Positions 51,945 through 60,907 of a DNA stretch of 64,000 nucleotides are shown one piece after another. The position numbers and the translations under genes were made by a program. Origin of the DNA: Terrirubrum flagellatum (GTDB taxonomy: Bacteria; Pseudomonadota; Alphaproteobacteria; Rhizobiales; Beijerinckiaceae); assembly GCF_022059845.1 (NCBI RefSeq), contig NZ_CP091851.1:3472001-3536000 (forward strand), read 5' to 3'. The notes under the pieces were generated by a model. It did not search any database, was not told where the DNA came from, and worked only from the letters and a program-made list of their open reading frames with translations. Within the stretch, counting starts at the first letter, position 1, and every line of letters starts with the position of its first letter.

Positions 51945-52035
51945 CCCGCCCTGGCCTCCCGACCTTTCTTTGGCCTGAGATTAGGGCAAAGGGCGGCAAA
52001 CGGCTAGAAGGCGCCTCCCGCCGCTCTGCTGGGTA

Positions 52036-53250
52036 TCACCCTTTCCGCACGAGAGCGCATTTGCTTTCCGACAACGGCCAGACCGCCTCTTCCGCCGGAA
52101 TCGTTCTGACGATTTCGAAATAGTCCCAGGGATATTTGGAGTCGGACGGCTTCTTGACCTTGGCGAGATACATCGGACGCAGGACCCTGCCGTCCTCGCG
52201 GATCGTCGCATTGTCGGTGAAGGCGTCATGAATCGGCGCGGCGCGCATCGCCGCCGCCACCTTGTCGGCGTCATCGCTTCCCGCCGTTTTGATCGCCTTG
52301 AGATAATGCAGCACCGCGCCATAGACGCCGGCGTGAAGCATCGACGGCATCATGCCTGTCTTCGCCATGAATTCCTTCGACCAGGCGCGCGTCACGTCAT
52401 TCATGTCCCAATAGGACGCCGTGGTGAGATAAGTTCCCTGCGCAGCCTGCAGGCCGAGCCCGTGGACATCCTGCAGGAAGAACACGAGCGCCGCGAGATT
52501 CTGCCCCTGCTGCACGAGCCCGAACTCGCCCGCCTGCTTCATCGCATTGATGGTGTCGTTGCCGGCGTTGGCGATGCCGATCACCTTCGCGCCCGACGCC
52601 TGCGCGCGCAGCAGGAAGGAGGAGAAATCGGCCGTGTTAAGCGGATGCCGAACAGAGTCGACGACGGTTCCGCCATTCGCCTTGACAACGTCGGTCGCAT
52701 CTTTCTGGAGCTGATGACCGAAGGCGTAGTCGGCGGCGAGAAAGAACCAGGACGTTCCTCCCGCCTTCACCACGGCGGACGCCGTTCCGCGCGACACGCC
52801 GTAGGTGTCGTAGGTCCAGTGGAAGCCGTAGGGCGAGCATTGCTCGTTGGTCAGCGCAGTGGTGCCCGCGCCGGAATACATGACGATGCGCTTCTTCTCG
52901 CGCGCGATCTCCTGCACCGCGAGCGCGACGCCGGAATTCGGCACGTCGACGATCGCATCGATCTTGTCGACATCGGTCCAGCGTCGCGTGATGGCGGCGC
53001 CGACATCGACCTTGTGCTGATGATCGGCGAAGATCACCTGCACCGGCTTTCCCAGCACCGTTCCGCCGAATTCCTTCACCGCCATCTCGGCTGCGGCGAC
53101 GGAGCCCTTGCCGGTGATGTCGGCGGTGACGCCATTCATGTCAGTCAGCACGCCGATCTTCACGACATCGTCGCTGATCTGCGCCTGCGCCGCGGTCGCC
53201 ACAGCAAGCGCCAGCGCGAGCGCGCCAAGTCCTGAAAGCCTCATCTGCAT
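52036..53250 (-). CDS. Branched-chain amino acid-type ABC substrate-binding protein (LivK family)
   Basis: A 404-residue periplasmic protein with a Sec signal (LGALALALAVATAAQAQ). DVVKIGVLTDMNGVTADITG, VVKANGGTVVDSVRHPLNTA and DFSSFLLRAQASGAKVIGIA are type I periplasmic-binding features. No liv permease or ATPase gene is adjacent, so it is an orphan or feeds a distant transporter. An alpha/beta hydrolase gene precedes it in the same direction (42 bp), suggesting ester or aromatic-acid ligands (inference). Confidence 0.9.
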   Translation of the reverse strand: MQMRLSGLGALALALAVATAAQAQISDDVVKIGVLTDMNGVTADITGKGSVAAAEMAVKEFGGTVLGKPVQVIFADHQHKVDVGAAITRRWTDVDKIDAIVDVPNSGVALAVQEIAREKKRIVMYSGAGTTALTNEQCSPYGFHWTYDTYGVSRGTASAVVKAGGTSWFFLAADYAFGHQLQKDATDVVKANGGTVVDSVRHPLNTADFSSFLLRAQASGAKVIGIANAGNDTINAMKQAGEFGLVQQGQNLAALVFFLQDVHGLGLQAAQGTYLTTASYWDMNDVTRAWSKEFMAKTGMMPSMLHAGVYGAVLHYLKAIKTAGSDDADKVAAAMRAAPIHDAFTDNATIREDGRVLRPMYLAKVKKPSDSKYPWDYFEIVRTIPAEEAVWPLSESKCALVRKG

Positions 53251-53292
53251 CTCCTCCGTTTGGCGCGTCTGACGCGCGCTTCAAAAAATCGC

Positions 53293-54240
53293 TCAGCAGC
53301 CTTTGCGGTCGAGCCAGTCGATTGCGAGCCCCGCCAGCTCGGCGCTGTTGTCCTCGATCATCAGGAGATGGCCGTTCCCGCTGACGCCGATATCGGGAAG
53401 AAAGAGAAATTCGGCGCCCAGCGCCTCGGCGGTCGCCTGATCAAGCGCGCGCGGATGGCGCGGATCATGATCGCCCGTCATGATGAGAATATCGAACGCG
53501 CGGAGCGATTTCGGATCGGCGACTTTCAAGCCGCGCCCGCCAATGTTGAAACGCTCGTTGAGCACCCGGGCGCTCTCTGGAACGATCGAGCGGCGATAAA
53601 TCTCGAAAGCATGCTTGGGAAAGCGCGGCGCATTGGCCCAGAAATCGCGCATGAAATCGACGGGAAGCCAGACCGGCGCGTTCTCCGGCGCATAGACCGG
53701 ACAGCCCAGACTTTCATCATCACGCAACGCATGAATCGCCGCAGGATCGGCCGGGAGATCGGGCAGCAGATTGGCCGGCGGCCCGGGCGCGAGACCGACG
53801 ATCGCTGCGACAAGGTGAGGCTTCTGCTCGGCGATCCACCATGCCATGGGACCAGCGGCGGAATGCGCGACGAGGACGGCCGACCCGATCTCCTCCAGAA
53901 GAACCATCAGCGATTCCGCGATGTCGCGCGTCGACAGGGTCGCGAAGTCAGGCGACATGGGAGAACGGCCATGGCCTGGCCAATCGGGAATGAAAACGTC
54001 GCGACCGCTCGCAGCGAAATGCTCAGCCCAGCCCGCGCGGCCATCGGGCGTCGCGAGATAACAGGCGCCTGTGTGACCGCCGCCATGGATCATCACCACC
54101 GGCGTCTTGCGGCGCGTGGAAGGCGCAGCCGGCAAGCTGTCGACGAAAATCGGATGCGCTTCGGAGCCGGAGTAAAGGCAGCGCGCCTTGGGCCTTTCAA
54201 GCGCAGCCGCACGCGTTCGCCGGACAGAGCCAGCGTCCAT
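53293..54240 (-). CDS. Alpha/beta hydrolase
   Basis: A 315-residue alpha/beta-fold esterase. The oxyanion region is VVMIHGGGHTGACYL, the nucleophile elbow VAHSAAG has Ser127, the acid lies in ILIMTGDHDPRHP, and the catalytic His in GVSGNGHLLMIED. No signal peptide. It is divergent from a MarR-family regulator 66 bp away, which probably controls it. Substrate unknown. Confidence 0.9.
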   Translation of the reverse strand: MDAGSVRRTRAAALERPKARCLYSGSEAHPIFVDSLPAAPSTRRKTPVVMIHGGGHTGACYLATPDGRAGWAEHFAASGRDVFIPDWPGHGRSPMSPDFATLSTRDIAESLMVLLEEIGSAVLVAHSAAGPMAWWIAEQKPHLVAAIVGLAPGPPANLLPDLPADPAAIHALRDDESLGCPVYAPENAPVWLPVDFMRDFWANAPRFPKHAFEIYRRSIVPESARVLNERFNIGGRGLKVADPKSLRAFDILIMTGDHDPRHPRALDQATAEALGAEFLFLPDIGVSGNGHLLMIEDNSAELAGLAIDWLDRKGC

Positions 54241-54306
54241 ATAATCCTCCCCATCGCATGATTCTTGGAAAGCGCCTGCGATCTCCCGGCAGGTTATGAT
54301 GGCCCC

Positions 54307-54855
54307 ATGAGCAATTCAACAAAAAAGTCACATATGAGACTATCTGCGAGCGACCGTTCGAAAAGCGGAGGTGAGACGCCGCCGGAAGCCGATCTCGCAG
54401 GCGTGCTCAGCGGCACGGAAATCCCGACCGCCTACAAGCTCGGCTATGTCCTGAATTTCTATCGCGAGCCGTCATTCCGCGCGATCGAGATGGAGCACGG
54501 GATCACGCGCCCTGAAATCGTCACGCTGCTTTTTCTGCATTATCGCGAAGGCGTGACGGCCAGCGACATCTGCGAATATTCCGGCCATCTCAAAGCCAAC
54601 ATCAGCCGCGGCATCATCGCGCTGGAGAAAAAGGGGCTGGTGAAGCGGACCCTCGACAGACAGGATGGCCGCCGACAACTGCTCCATCTCACCGCAAAGG
54701 GGCGTGCGCTGTTCGCGCGCTACATTCCCGGCCTGAAGCAACGCGAGCGCGACATGCTCGCCTGCCTGAGCGTCGCGGAGCGCGAGCAACTCGACCGGCT
54801 GCTCGACAAGCTCGCGAGCCATGTTCCGCAATGGGGACATGACATTGAGTTCTGA
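54307..54855 (+). CDS. MarR family transcriptional regulator
   Basis: A 182-residue winged-helix regulator. GITRPEIVTLLFLHYREGVT and SDICEYSGHLKANISRGIIA form the recognition region. LEKKGLVKRTLDRQDGRRQL, followed by LHLTAKGRALF, is the MarR wing signature. A basic, disordered N-terminus of about 35 residues is unusual. Probably represses the divergent hydrolase/LivK genes and responds to their substrate. Confidence 0.9.
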   Translation: MSNSTKKSHMRLSASDRSKSGGETPPEADLAGVLSGTEIPTAYKLGYVLNFYREPSFRAIEMEHGITRPEIVTLLFLHYREGVTASDICEYSGHLKANISRGIIALEKKGLVKRTLDRQDGRRQLLHLTAKGRALFARYIPGLKQRERDMLACLSVAEREQLDRLLDKLASHVPQWGHDIEF

Positions 54856-54979
54856 GGGTTGAGCCGCCTGCGAACAGTCGCCGGGGCCTCCCGGCAACGC
54901 TTCCTTAATCATAACCTGCGCGAATTGTACGGGATTGGTTCATCGCTTCGATTGCGCGGTTTCACCGGAAAGCGGGGTC

Positions 54980-56725
54980 ATGGCAGGGCTTCAAGGCGCC
55001 GCCGCCGTTGCGGTGGATGACAGCGACTTCGAGACGCCGGAGGCGCCCGAAGCGTCGCCGCACGCCAGCTCCTTTGACCGCGGCCCGGCCTTCAAGCTGA
55101 TCGAGCGCGATCTCGGCGAAGCCCATGCGGTCGCCCAGCGCGCCTCCCATGAGATGAAGCGCTCCGCCGAGGGGCAAATTCAGGGCGCCAAGCAGGTTTC
55201 CGATCTTGCCGGGTCCGTGGGCTCCGTCGCCGCAAGCTTCGCGCGCGGCGCCAAGGAGATGGCGGTCGCGCTCGACGACATCCGCACCTCCTCAAGCGCC
55301 ATCAGCGCCCATGTGGCGCGCGCCAACAGCATGACCGCGTCCGCGACCGAGAAGACGGCGCGCGCTGAAGACGCCGTGACCGAGCTCGGCCGCGTCGCCG
55401 AACAGATCGCCGGCGTCATCGAACTCGTCTCCTATATCGCGCAGCAGACGACGATGCTGTCGCACAACGCCAACATCCAGGCGGCCCGCGCCGGCGAAGA
55501 GGGCCGCGGCTTCGCCGTGATCGCGCTCGAAGTGCGCAAGCTCTCCGAAGACACGCGCGCCGCCACCGAGACCGTGCAGAAGCAGATCGCGGCGCTGCGC
55601 GCCGCCAGCCAGTCCTGCCGCGACTCCGTCTCGATGGTGACGGCGGAAGTGAAGAACACGGCGCAGCTCTGCGCCTCGATCGATGACTCCGCGCGCTCGC
55701 AGCTCACCAGCGTAGCGCAGCTCTCGGCGAGCGCGGCGGAAAGCGCCAGGGACGCCGAAGCGCTTTCCGAGCAGAGCCGTTCGCTGCAGCAGATCGCGGC
55801 GGATTCGCTCGCCGCGGCCGAATTGATCGCCAGCCAGAGCTCGACCACGGACGACGCGCTGGGTAAGCTGCACGACAATCTCTTCATCCTGACGACGCAG
55901 ACGCGCGAGCGCGATCCTGACGATCTCGACATGCGTCGGCCGATCCTGCTGCGCTGCGCATTGTCCGTTGGCCCGCTCAACTTCTCCGGCGAGACGATCG
56001 AGTTCGGCATGGACGGCGCGATCCTGCGTCTGCCGCAGGCTGATGAAGAGCTTGAAGGCGAAAAGGCTCTCTGCCGCGTCGAGAAGATCGGCGCATTGCA
56101 TACCGAGATCCTGCGCGTCGACAAGCTTGGCGTGCATGTGCGTTTCCATCGCGCTTCGGACGGAATCGCCGAGGCCGCGCGCAAGGCGATGCGCGAGGAA
56201 AATGAGCGCATGGCGCCGCTGATCGCGCGCGCCACGCAAGGCGCCTTCGCCATTTCGCGCGCCATGGAGCAGGCGCTGAGTGATCGCCTGCTCACGGAAA
56301 CGCAGCTTTTCGACACGAATTATCGCGTCATATCAGGCACGAATCCGGTGCAATATTCAAACGCCGCCGTTCACACGCTGGAGAAGCTCCTGACTCCCAT
56401 CCAGGAAGCGATCCTCGCCAAGGATGACAAGCTCGCCTTCTGCTGCGCGGTCGACCTCAACGCCTATCTGCCTGTCCACAACAAGCGTTATTCACAACCG
56501 CAGAAGGCGAACGACGTCGTCTGGAACACTGCGAACTGCCGCAACAAGCGCATCTTCGCCGATCGCGCCGGCCTCGCAGCCGCACGCAACACCCATCCGC
56601 ATCTCGTCCAGTTCTATGCGCGCGACATGGGCGGCGGAAAATTCGTGATGATGAAAGAGATCGACGCGCCTGTGGTCGTCAATGGCCGCCACTGGGGCGG
56701 CTTCCGGACGAGTTATTCGATCTGA
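54980..56725 (+). CDS. Soluble methyl-accepting chemotaxis-type protein
   Basis: A 581-residue protein with no membrane helix. The signalling domain covers about residues 50-310, with the tip ELVSYIAQQTTMLSHNANIQ followed by AARAGEEGRGFAVIALEVRK. The middle region (ILLRCALSVGPLNFSGETIE) may be PilZ-like. The C-terminal 150 residues (AYLPVHNKRYSQPQ and HWGGFRTSYSI) form a domain seen in rhizobial cytoplasmic MCPs. It would sense a cytoplasmic signal. No CheR pentapeptide is visible. Start ATG 54980; 54935 is an in-frame alternative. Confidence 0.88.
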   Translation: MAGLQGAAAVAVDDSDFETPEAPEASPHASSFDRGPAFKLIERDLGEAHAVAQRASHEMKRSAEGQIQGAKQVSDLAGSVGSVAASFARGAKEMAVALDDIRTSSSAISAHVARANSMTASATEKTARAEDAVTELGRVAEQIAGVIELVSYIAQQTTMLSHNANIQAARAGEEGRGFAVIALEVRKLSEDTRAATETVQKQIAALRAASQSCRDSVSMVTAEVKNTAQLCASIDDSARSQLTSVAQLSASAAESARDAEALSEQSRSLQQIAADSLAAAELIASQSSTTDDALGKLHDNLFILTTQTRERDPDDLDMRRPILLRCALSVGPLNFSGETIEFGMDGAILRLPQADEELEGEKALCRVEKIGALHTEILRVDKLGVHVRFHRASDGIAEAARKAMREENERMAPLIARATQGAFAISRAMEQALSDRLLTETQLFDTNYRVISGTNPVQYSNAAVHTLEKLLTPIQEAILAKDDKLAFCCAVDLNAYLPVHNKRYSQPQKANDVVWNTANCRNKRIFADRAGLAAARNTHPHLVQFYARDMGGGKFVMMKEIDAPVVVNGRHWGGFRTSYSI

Positions 56726-57037
56726 GCTCAGCGCTCCGCAGCGTCGCTTCCCGCGCTCGCCAACAAGTTATTCCTGCTTTGCTGCTCGCGTGGGAAATCG
56801 CGTAAAAGAGCCGTCGAACTCGCGCAGCGCCAAACGTGACTCGGCGAAGAGGAGTTCGGCGGACTGAGACGTTTTACAACATCCGCCGGATGCTCCGCAG
56901 CTCTCGCCACCGCATGCTCGAAGGGTTCTCGTATCAAGTGCGCCGACGCACAGGCCCGTCGACGCCTGTTCTTTCCGAAACAGCATCGCCCCGCGCCAGC
57001 TTTATGGTGCCGCACGTCGATCCGGAAGGAGGACGCC
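56726..57037. other. Intergenic region without a recognised gene
   Basis: 312 bp between the soluble MCP gene and the OmpA-like gene. Frames across it do not resemble coding sequence and have no ribosome-binding site. CGGAAGGAGG at about 57022 is the ribosome-binding site of the next gene. No clear terminator was seen. Confidence 0.6.
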
Positions 57038-57844
57038 ATGGGCGAAGTCACCACACTCTGGTCAACGCGCGATGCAATCGGGGCGCGTCTCAGTCATTTT
57101 TCAATCGGCAGCGATGTTCTCCGGCCCGCGCACATTTCCTTCATTCAAGGTGAGCTTGGCCGAAGGCTGCGACAGAATGGGAGCGTGCATCTGCTGGGAT
57201 TGGCCAGCCGATCCGGGGGAGCAGCGTTCAATCGCGAGCTTTCCCGTCGGCGCGCTAACGCGGTGCTTGCCCAATTGCGGAGTGTGGCGGGAAACAATTT
57301 CAAACATCTCAGCAGTGAGGCGGGAGGAGAAAGCGCGGCGGCGCTGGCGGGAGCAAAAGACGGCGCAGAGGACCCGAACTGGCGCGCCGTCATCATCTTC
57401 TGGTGGAGCAGACTGGAACCGCCTCCAACAACCCGTCCACCTCCACCCAAGCTGATTTCGCGTTCCGTCAGCAAAACGGTGTGGGGTGAAGAATCAGGTT
57501 CAAAGTCCTTTGGAGACAGGGGCGACAGCACGTTCAATTTCAGCCGGCAGATACTCGGCATCTGGGATCCCGACTCGCGCGTAGCGGATGACGGCAAAAA
57601 AATATCGGTCCCGGACGATTATGTGGTGACAGGAATCCATATCAAATTACATCAGGCTTCCTCGTCGCTTCCAACAGGCGTGACATCGCAGTGGTACGAG
57701 GTGACCTTCGCCTGGGGATCGCCAATCGGCTTGTCGCAGGTCGACGTCTATGACGGCACGAGTCTGTCGCAGACAGTTTCGCCAAAAAGCGCAATGGAGA
57801 TCTACGAACACCCTGGCCACTACCTCCTGCGGCCCCATCGATAG
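57038..57844 (+). CDS. OmpA-like domain protein with unknown C-terminal domain
   Basis: A 268-residue protein. Residues about 20-130 resemble an OmpA/MotB C-terminal domain: FSIGSDVLRPAHISFI, GLASRSGGAAFNRELSRRRA, AVIIFWWSR. The Asp that normally contacts diaminopimelate (GHTD) is Ser57 here. After a Pro-rich linker (PPPTTRPPPP), residues 145-268 form a domain I do not recognise. There is no signal peptide or membrane segment. GGAAGGAGG lies about 7 nt before the ATG. Composition is slightly more A/T-rich than its neighbours. Function unknown. Confidence 0.65.
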   Translation: MGEVTTLWSTRDAIGARLSHFSIGSDVLRPAHISFIQGELGRRLRQNGSVHLLGLASRSGGAAFNRELSRRRANAVLAQLRSVAGNNFKHLSSEAGGESAAALAGAKDGAEDPNWRAVIIFWWSRLEPPPTTRPPPPKLISRSVSKTVWGEESGSKSFGDRGDSTFNFSRQILGIWDPDSRVADDGKKISVPDDYVVTGIHIKLHQASSSLPTGVTSQWYEVTFAWGSPIGLSQVDVYDGTSLSQTVSPKSAMEIYEHPGHYLLRPHR

Positions 57845-57937
57845 CCTCAGGCGTACAGCCCGGCACAAAGAAGCGCGCAAGCTTCAGGTCAAGAACGAAG
57901 TCGCAATCTCATCACGCAATCCGATTTCGCCTGAGCT

Positions 57938-59461
57938 TCAACGCCTTCCGCCCATGATCGAGCCGAGCACGCCGCGCACGATGGCGTTGCCGACCTGGCT
58001 CGCCACCGTCGAAGCGACGCGGCGGGCGACAAGCTCGCCCATCCCCATGCGGCCCCGGCCGCCGCCCGATCCCTTGCCCGATGGCGCCGGCGCCGAGCCG
58101 CCGCCGAAGATCGAGCCAAGGATGCCGCCGATGCCGCCTGAAGCGGACGCTTCTTTCGCCGGCTGTTCCGCCATCTCCCTGCGCTTCTGCAGGAGTTCGT
58201 AGGCGGATTCGCTGTCGATCGCAGTGTCATATTTGCCGCGCACGACGCTGCGCGAAATCACGTCGCGGCGCTCTTCCGGCTTGAGCGGCCCGACGCGTCC
58301 CGACGGCGGATGAACCAGCGTGCGCTCGACCATGGTCGGCGTGCCCTTGCCTTCGAGCACCGACACCAGCGCCTCGCCGACCGCGAGCTGCGTGATGGCT
58401 TCGGCGGTGGAGAATTTCGGATTCTGGCGGAAGGTGTCGGCCGCCGTCTGCACCGCTTTCTGATCGCGCGGCGTAAAGGCGCGCAAGGCATGCTGCAACC
58501 TGTTGCCGAGCTGGCCGAGCACGGTGTCGGGCACGTCGAGCGGATTCTGCGTGACGAAATAGATGCCGACGCCCTTCGAGCGGATCAGGCGCACCACCTG
58601 CTCGACGGCGGTGAGCAGCGATTTTGGCGCGTCGTTGAAGAGGAGATGCGCCTCGTCGAAGAAGAAGACAAGCTTCGGCTTGTCGAGATCGCCGACCTCG
58701 GGAAGCTTCTCGAACAGTTCGGACACGAGCCAGAGCAGGAACGTCGCATAGAGCTGTGGGTTGGCCATCAGCTTGTCGGCGGCGAGAATATTGATGATCC
58801 CGCGGCCGTCGCGATCGGTCTTCATCATGTCGGCGAGATCGAGCGCCGGCTCGCCGAAGAATTTCGCTGCGCCCTGATTCTCGAGCACCAACAACGTGCG
58901 CTGGATCGCGCCGACCGACTGCGTGGCGATGTTGCCATACTGCGTCGTGAGCTTGGCCGCGTTCTCCGAGATGTAGGCGAGGAGCGCGCGCAGATCCTTG
59001 AGATCGATCAGAGGCAGATGCTCGTCATCGGCGATGCGGAAGACGATGTTGAGCACACCTTCCTGCACGTCGTTGAGTTGCAGCAGGCGCGCCATCAACA
59101 GCGGCCCCATTTCGGTGATGGTGGCGCGAACGGGATGGCCCTGCTCGCCGAACATGTCCCAGAAGGTCACGGGGAACGCGTCCGCCTGCCACTTGTAGCC
59201 GATGTCGGCGCAGCGCTTCTTGACCCAGTCCTTCTCCTCGCCCATCGCCGCCACGCCGGAGAGGTCGCCCTTGATGTCGGCGGCGAAAACGGGAACGCCG
59301 GCGTTCGAGAAGCCTTCGGCCATCACCTGCAGCGACACGGTCTTGCCGGTGCCCGTCGCGCCGGTGACGAGGCCGTGACGGTTGCCGAATTTGAGATAGA
59401 GCTGCTCGTCCTTGGCGTCCGGCGCAGCGGTCTTCCCGAGATAGATCGAATCGTCAGCCAT
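57938..59461 (-). CDS. HerA-like / DUF853 P-loop ATPase
   Basis: A 507-residue ATPase. Walker A is [18 protein letters not shown] and Walker B is [32 protein letters not shown] contains the sensor/arginine-finger region. The DUF853 family is related to HerA and FtsK helicases; its cellular role is undefined. The C-terminal Gly-rich stretch ([17 protein letters not shown]) is flexible. Cytoplasmic; no nuclease partner is adjacent. Confidence 0.93.
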   Translation of the reverse strand: MADDSIYLGKTAAPDAKDEQLYLKFGNRHGLVTGATGTGKTVSLQVMAEGFSNAGVPVFAADIKGDLSGVAAMGEEKDWVKKRCADIGYKWQADAFPVTFWDMFGEQGHPVRATITEMGPLLMARLLQLNDVQEGVLNIVFRIADDEHLPLIDLKDLRALLAYISENAAKLTTQYGNIATQSVGAIQRTLLVLENQGAAKFFGEPALDLADMMKTDRDGRGIINILAADKLMANPQLYATFLLWLVSELFEKLPEVGDLDKPKLVFFFDEAHLLFNDAPKSLLTAVEQVVRLIRSKGVGIYFVTQNPLDVPDTVLGQLGNRLQHALRAFTPRDQKAVQTAADTFRQNPKFSTAEAITQLAVGEALVSVLEGKGTPTMVERTLVHPPSGRVGPLKPEERRDVISRSVVRGKYDTAIDSESAYELLQKRREMAEQPAKEASASGGIGGILGSIFGGGSAPAPSGKGSGGGRGRMGMGELVARRVASTVASQVGNAIVRGVLGSIMGGRR

Positions 59462-59490
59462 ATCAGGCGCGTCTCCAGCAGCTCAGGGAT

Positions 59491-60045
59491 TTATAGGACG
59501 GGCCGCGGCGGATTTCCAATGACGGCCAGACGTCTTTGCAGCTCTTCGGGCGGGGTGTCCGTGGGTGGAAGGCTCGCCGCGATCCCCGCGATCTGGTCAG
59601 GATCGGCGAAACCGTGCGCGATCGCTGCGGCGATCCATTCCCGATCCTTCTCGCGCCATGCGACCAGCTTCGAAAGGGCGATATCATTGATCGAGGGAAT
59701 GACAGCGGTCGCGCCTCCGCTGTCCTCGCTGCTGAAGATAGTTGCGCGCGTCCGCCAGTCAGCCGGCAGAACGGCTGTGCCGGGCGACACGCCATCGGCG
59801 GCGTAACCGAATGTCGATTCAAAGAGGGAGCCCGAGCCGATCGATCCGTCGATCAGATCGGACACCCGTTCGACATCCGACGCGTCCGGCGCATAGAGGT
59901 CGATCTCGCGCGTTTTCAACATCTCCGGCGGCGGATTATCGACTATCGCAACAATGCCGGACGACCCGACCACGACGAATCTCTTCTCGCCGGTAATCGA
60001 CGCGCAAGCGCGCAGCACATGTTCGAGCGCGCGACGGGTGATCAT
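59491..60045 (-). CDS. Nucleotidyltransferase-like protein (DUF6036 type), possible toxin
   Basis: A 184-residue protein. RFVVVGSSGIVAIV followed by MLKTREIDLYA resembles the Gly-Ser and Asp-x-Asp region of nucleotidyltransferases, although only one acid of the pair (Asp in EIDLY) is clear. SINDIALSKLVAWREKDREW is typical of DUF6036/AbiEii-like proteins. Its start overlaps the stop of the upstream gene by 4 bp (ATGA). A toxin-antitoxin or abortive-infection role is inference from this pattern. Confidence 0.7.
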   Translation of the reverse strand: MITRRALEHVLRACASITGEKRFVVVGSSGIVAIVDNPPPEMLKTREIDLYAPDASDVERVSDLIDGSIGSGSLFESTFGYAADGVSPGTAVLPADWRTRATIFSSEDSGGATAVIPSINDIALSKLVAWREKDREWIAAAIAHGFADPDQIAGIAASLPPTDTPPEELQRRLAVIGNPPRPVL

Positions 60046-60359
60046 TGGCGGGCGCGCAGCATCTCGGCGCGCTCGGCCGCCCCGATCGGGAAGATCGGCG
60101 GAATTGTGTCGCGAAGGAACTCGCCGCGATCGTCATCGGCCAGAACAAGCTTGGCGATCTGCTGCGGATCATTCGTCAGCACACCGCGCCAAAGGCGCAG
60201 ACTTTCGGCCGCTGCCGGATCGCCGGCCCAATGCGCGTTGATCCATTCCACCACCTGGCGAATGCTGGATGGATGGGCCGCAACGCGGTCGGTGAACCGA
60301 ATGGCGCGGTCCCATGCGCGGCGTTTCGATCGGTCCCAGAACCTGGGCTCGCTCAGCAT
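60042..60359 (-). CDS. Small partner protein of the nucleotidyltransferase gene
   Basis: A 105-residue cytoplasmic protein, mostly helical (KRRAWDRAIRFTDRVAAHPS, VVEWINAHWAGDPAAAESLR). Family not recognised. GAGGA lies 7 nt before the ATG. It is the first gene of a two-gene unit preceded by three GATAATCG boxes, the position usually taken by an antitoxin. A helix-turn-helix cannot be assigned with confidence. Confidence 0.6.
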   Translation of the reverse strand: MLSEPRFWDRSKRRAWDRAIRFTDRVAAHPSSIRQVVEWINAHWAGDPAAAESLRLWRGVLTNDPQQIAKLVLADDDRGEFLRDTIPPIFPIGAAERAEMLRARQ

Positions 60360-60386
60360 TCTCAGTCCTCAACTCCCTAGCATACC

Positions 60387-60423
60387 GATAATCGGCATAC
60401 TGATAATCGGAATAACGATTATC
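60387..60423 (-). promoter_or_regulatory. Three GATAATCG boxes (candidate operator)
   Basis: GATAATCG occurs at 60387-60394 and 60402-60409 as direct repeats 15 bp apart. It occurs inverted (CGATTATC) at 60416-60423, so boxes 2 and 3 form a perfect 8-bp inverted repeat with a 6-bp spacer. They lie 28-64 bp upstream of the small partner gene, in a stretch much more A/T-rich than its surroundings, and are also upstream of the divergent RidA gene. Confidence 0.65.
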
Positions 60424-60550
60424 AATTTCCCCCTCCGCTTGTCAGCCCACGCAATCCCTGGCCCGGCGAAGCCCGTGAACGCGTCGCAACGGCTTCCCGC
60501 CGCCGCCCCGGCCGTATAGAGGCGGTCATCTCCCGCAACGAGGACTTCAT

Positions 60551-60907
60551 ATGATCCGGCGCACCAGCCCCTATGGCGGCATCCTGCATGAGGTCGTCGA
60601 GCATCAGGGCGTGCTCTATTTCGGCGGCATGGTCTCGGAAGACCTGTCGCTCGATATGGGCGGTCAGGCGCGCGACGTGTTCCGCCAGCTCGACCTGCTG
60701 CTTGGCCAGCATGGATCGGACAAGACAAAAATTCTCTCGGCGCTCGTCTTCGTCTCGGACCTCGCGCTCAAGTCCGCCTTCAACGAGGAGTGGAAGAGCT
60801 ATTTCGCCGCAGAGCATCTGCCGGCGCGCGCGGCGGTGCAGGTCGGCGGACTGGGCGAGGACGTGCTGCTCGAAATCGTCTTCACGGCGGCGGTTAGATC
60901 ACGATGA
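60551..60907 (+). CDS. RidA family enamine/imine deaminase
   Basis: A 118-residue trimeric enzyme of the YjgF/YER057c/UK114 family, which hydrolyses reactive enamines made by PLP enzymes. LYFGGMVSEDLSLDMGGQAR and TKILSALVFVSDLALKSAFN are family regions; AEHLPARAAVQVGGLGEDVL, followed by LEIVFTAAV, holds the active-site Arg/Glu region. The natural end is probably at TAAV. The final residues RSR and the TGA come from repeat copy D. Confidence 0.9.
   Translation: MIRRTSPYGGILHEVVEHQGVLYFGGMVSEDLSLDMGGQARDVFRQLDLLLGQHGSDKTKILSALVFVSDLALKSAFNEEWKSYFAAEHLPARAAVQVGGLGEDVLLEIVFTAAVRSR

Noticed and set aside
56836-57153. Reading frame of 105 codons before the OmpA-like gene
   Set aside because: It overlaps the better-supported start at 57038 in another frame and has no ribosome-binding site or family features.
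58310-59806. Open reading frame of 498 codons opposite the HerA-like ATPase
   Set aside because: The Walker motifs and family match are on the minus strand; the plus frame has no ribosome-binding site.
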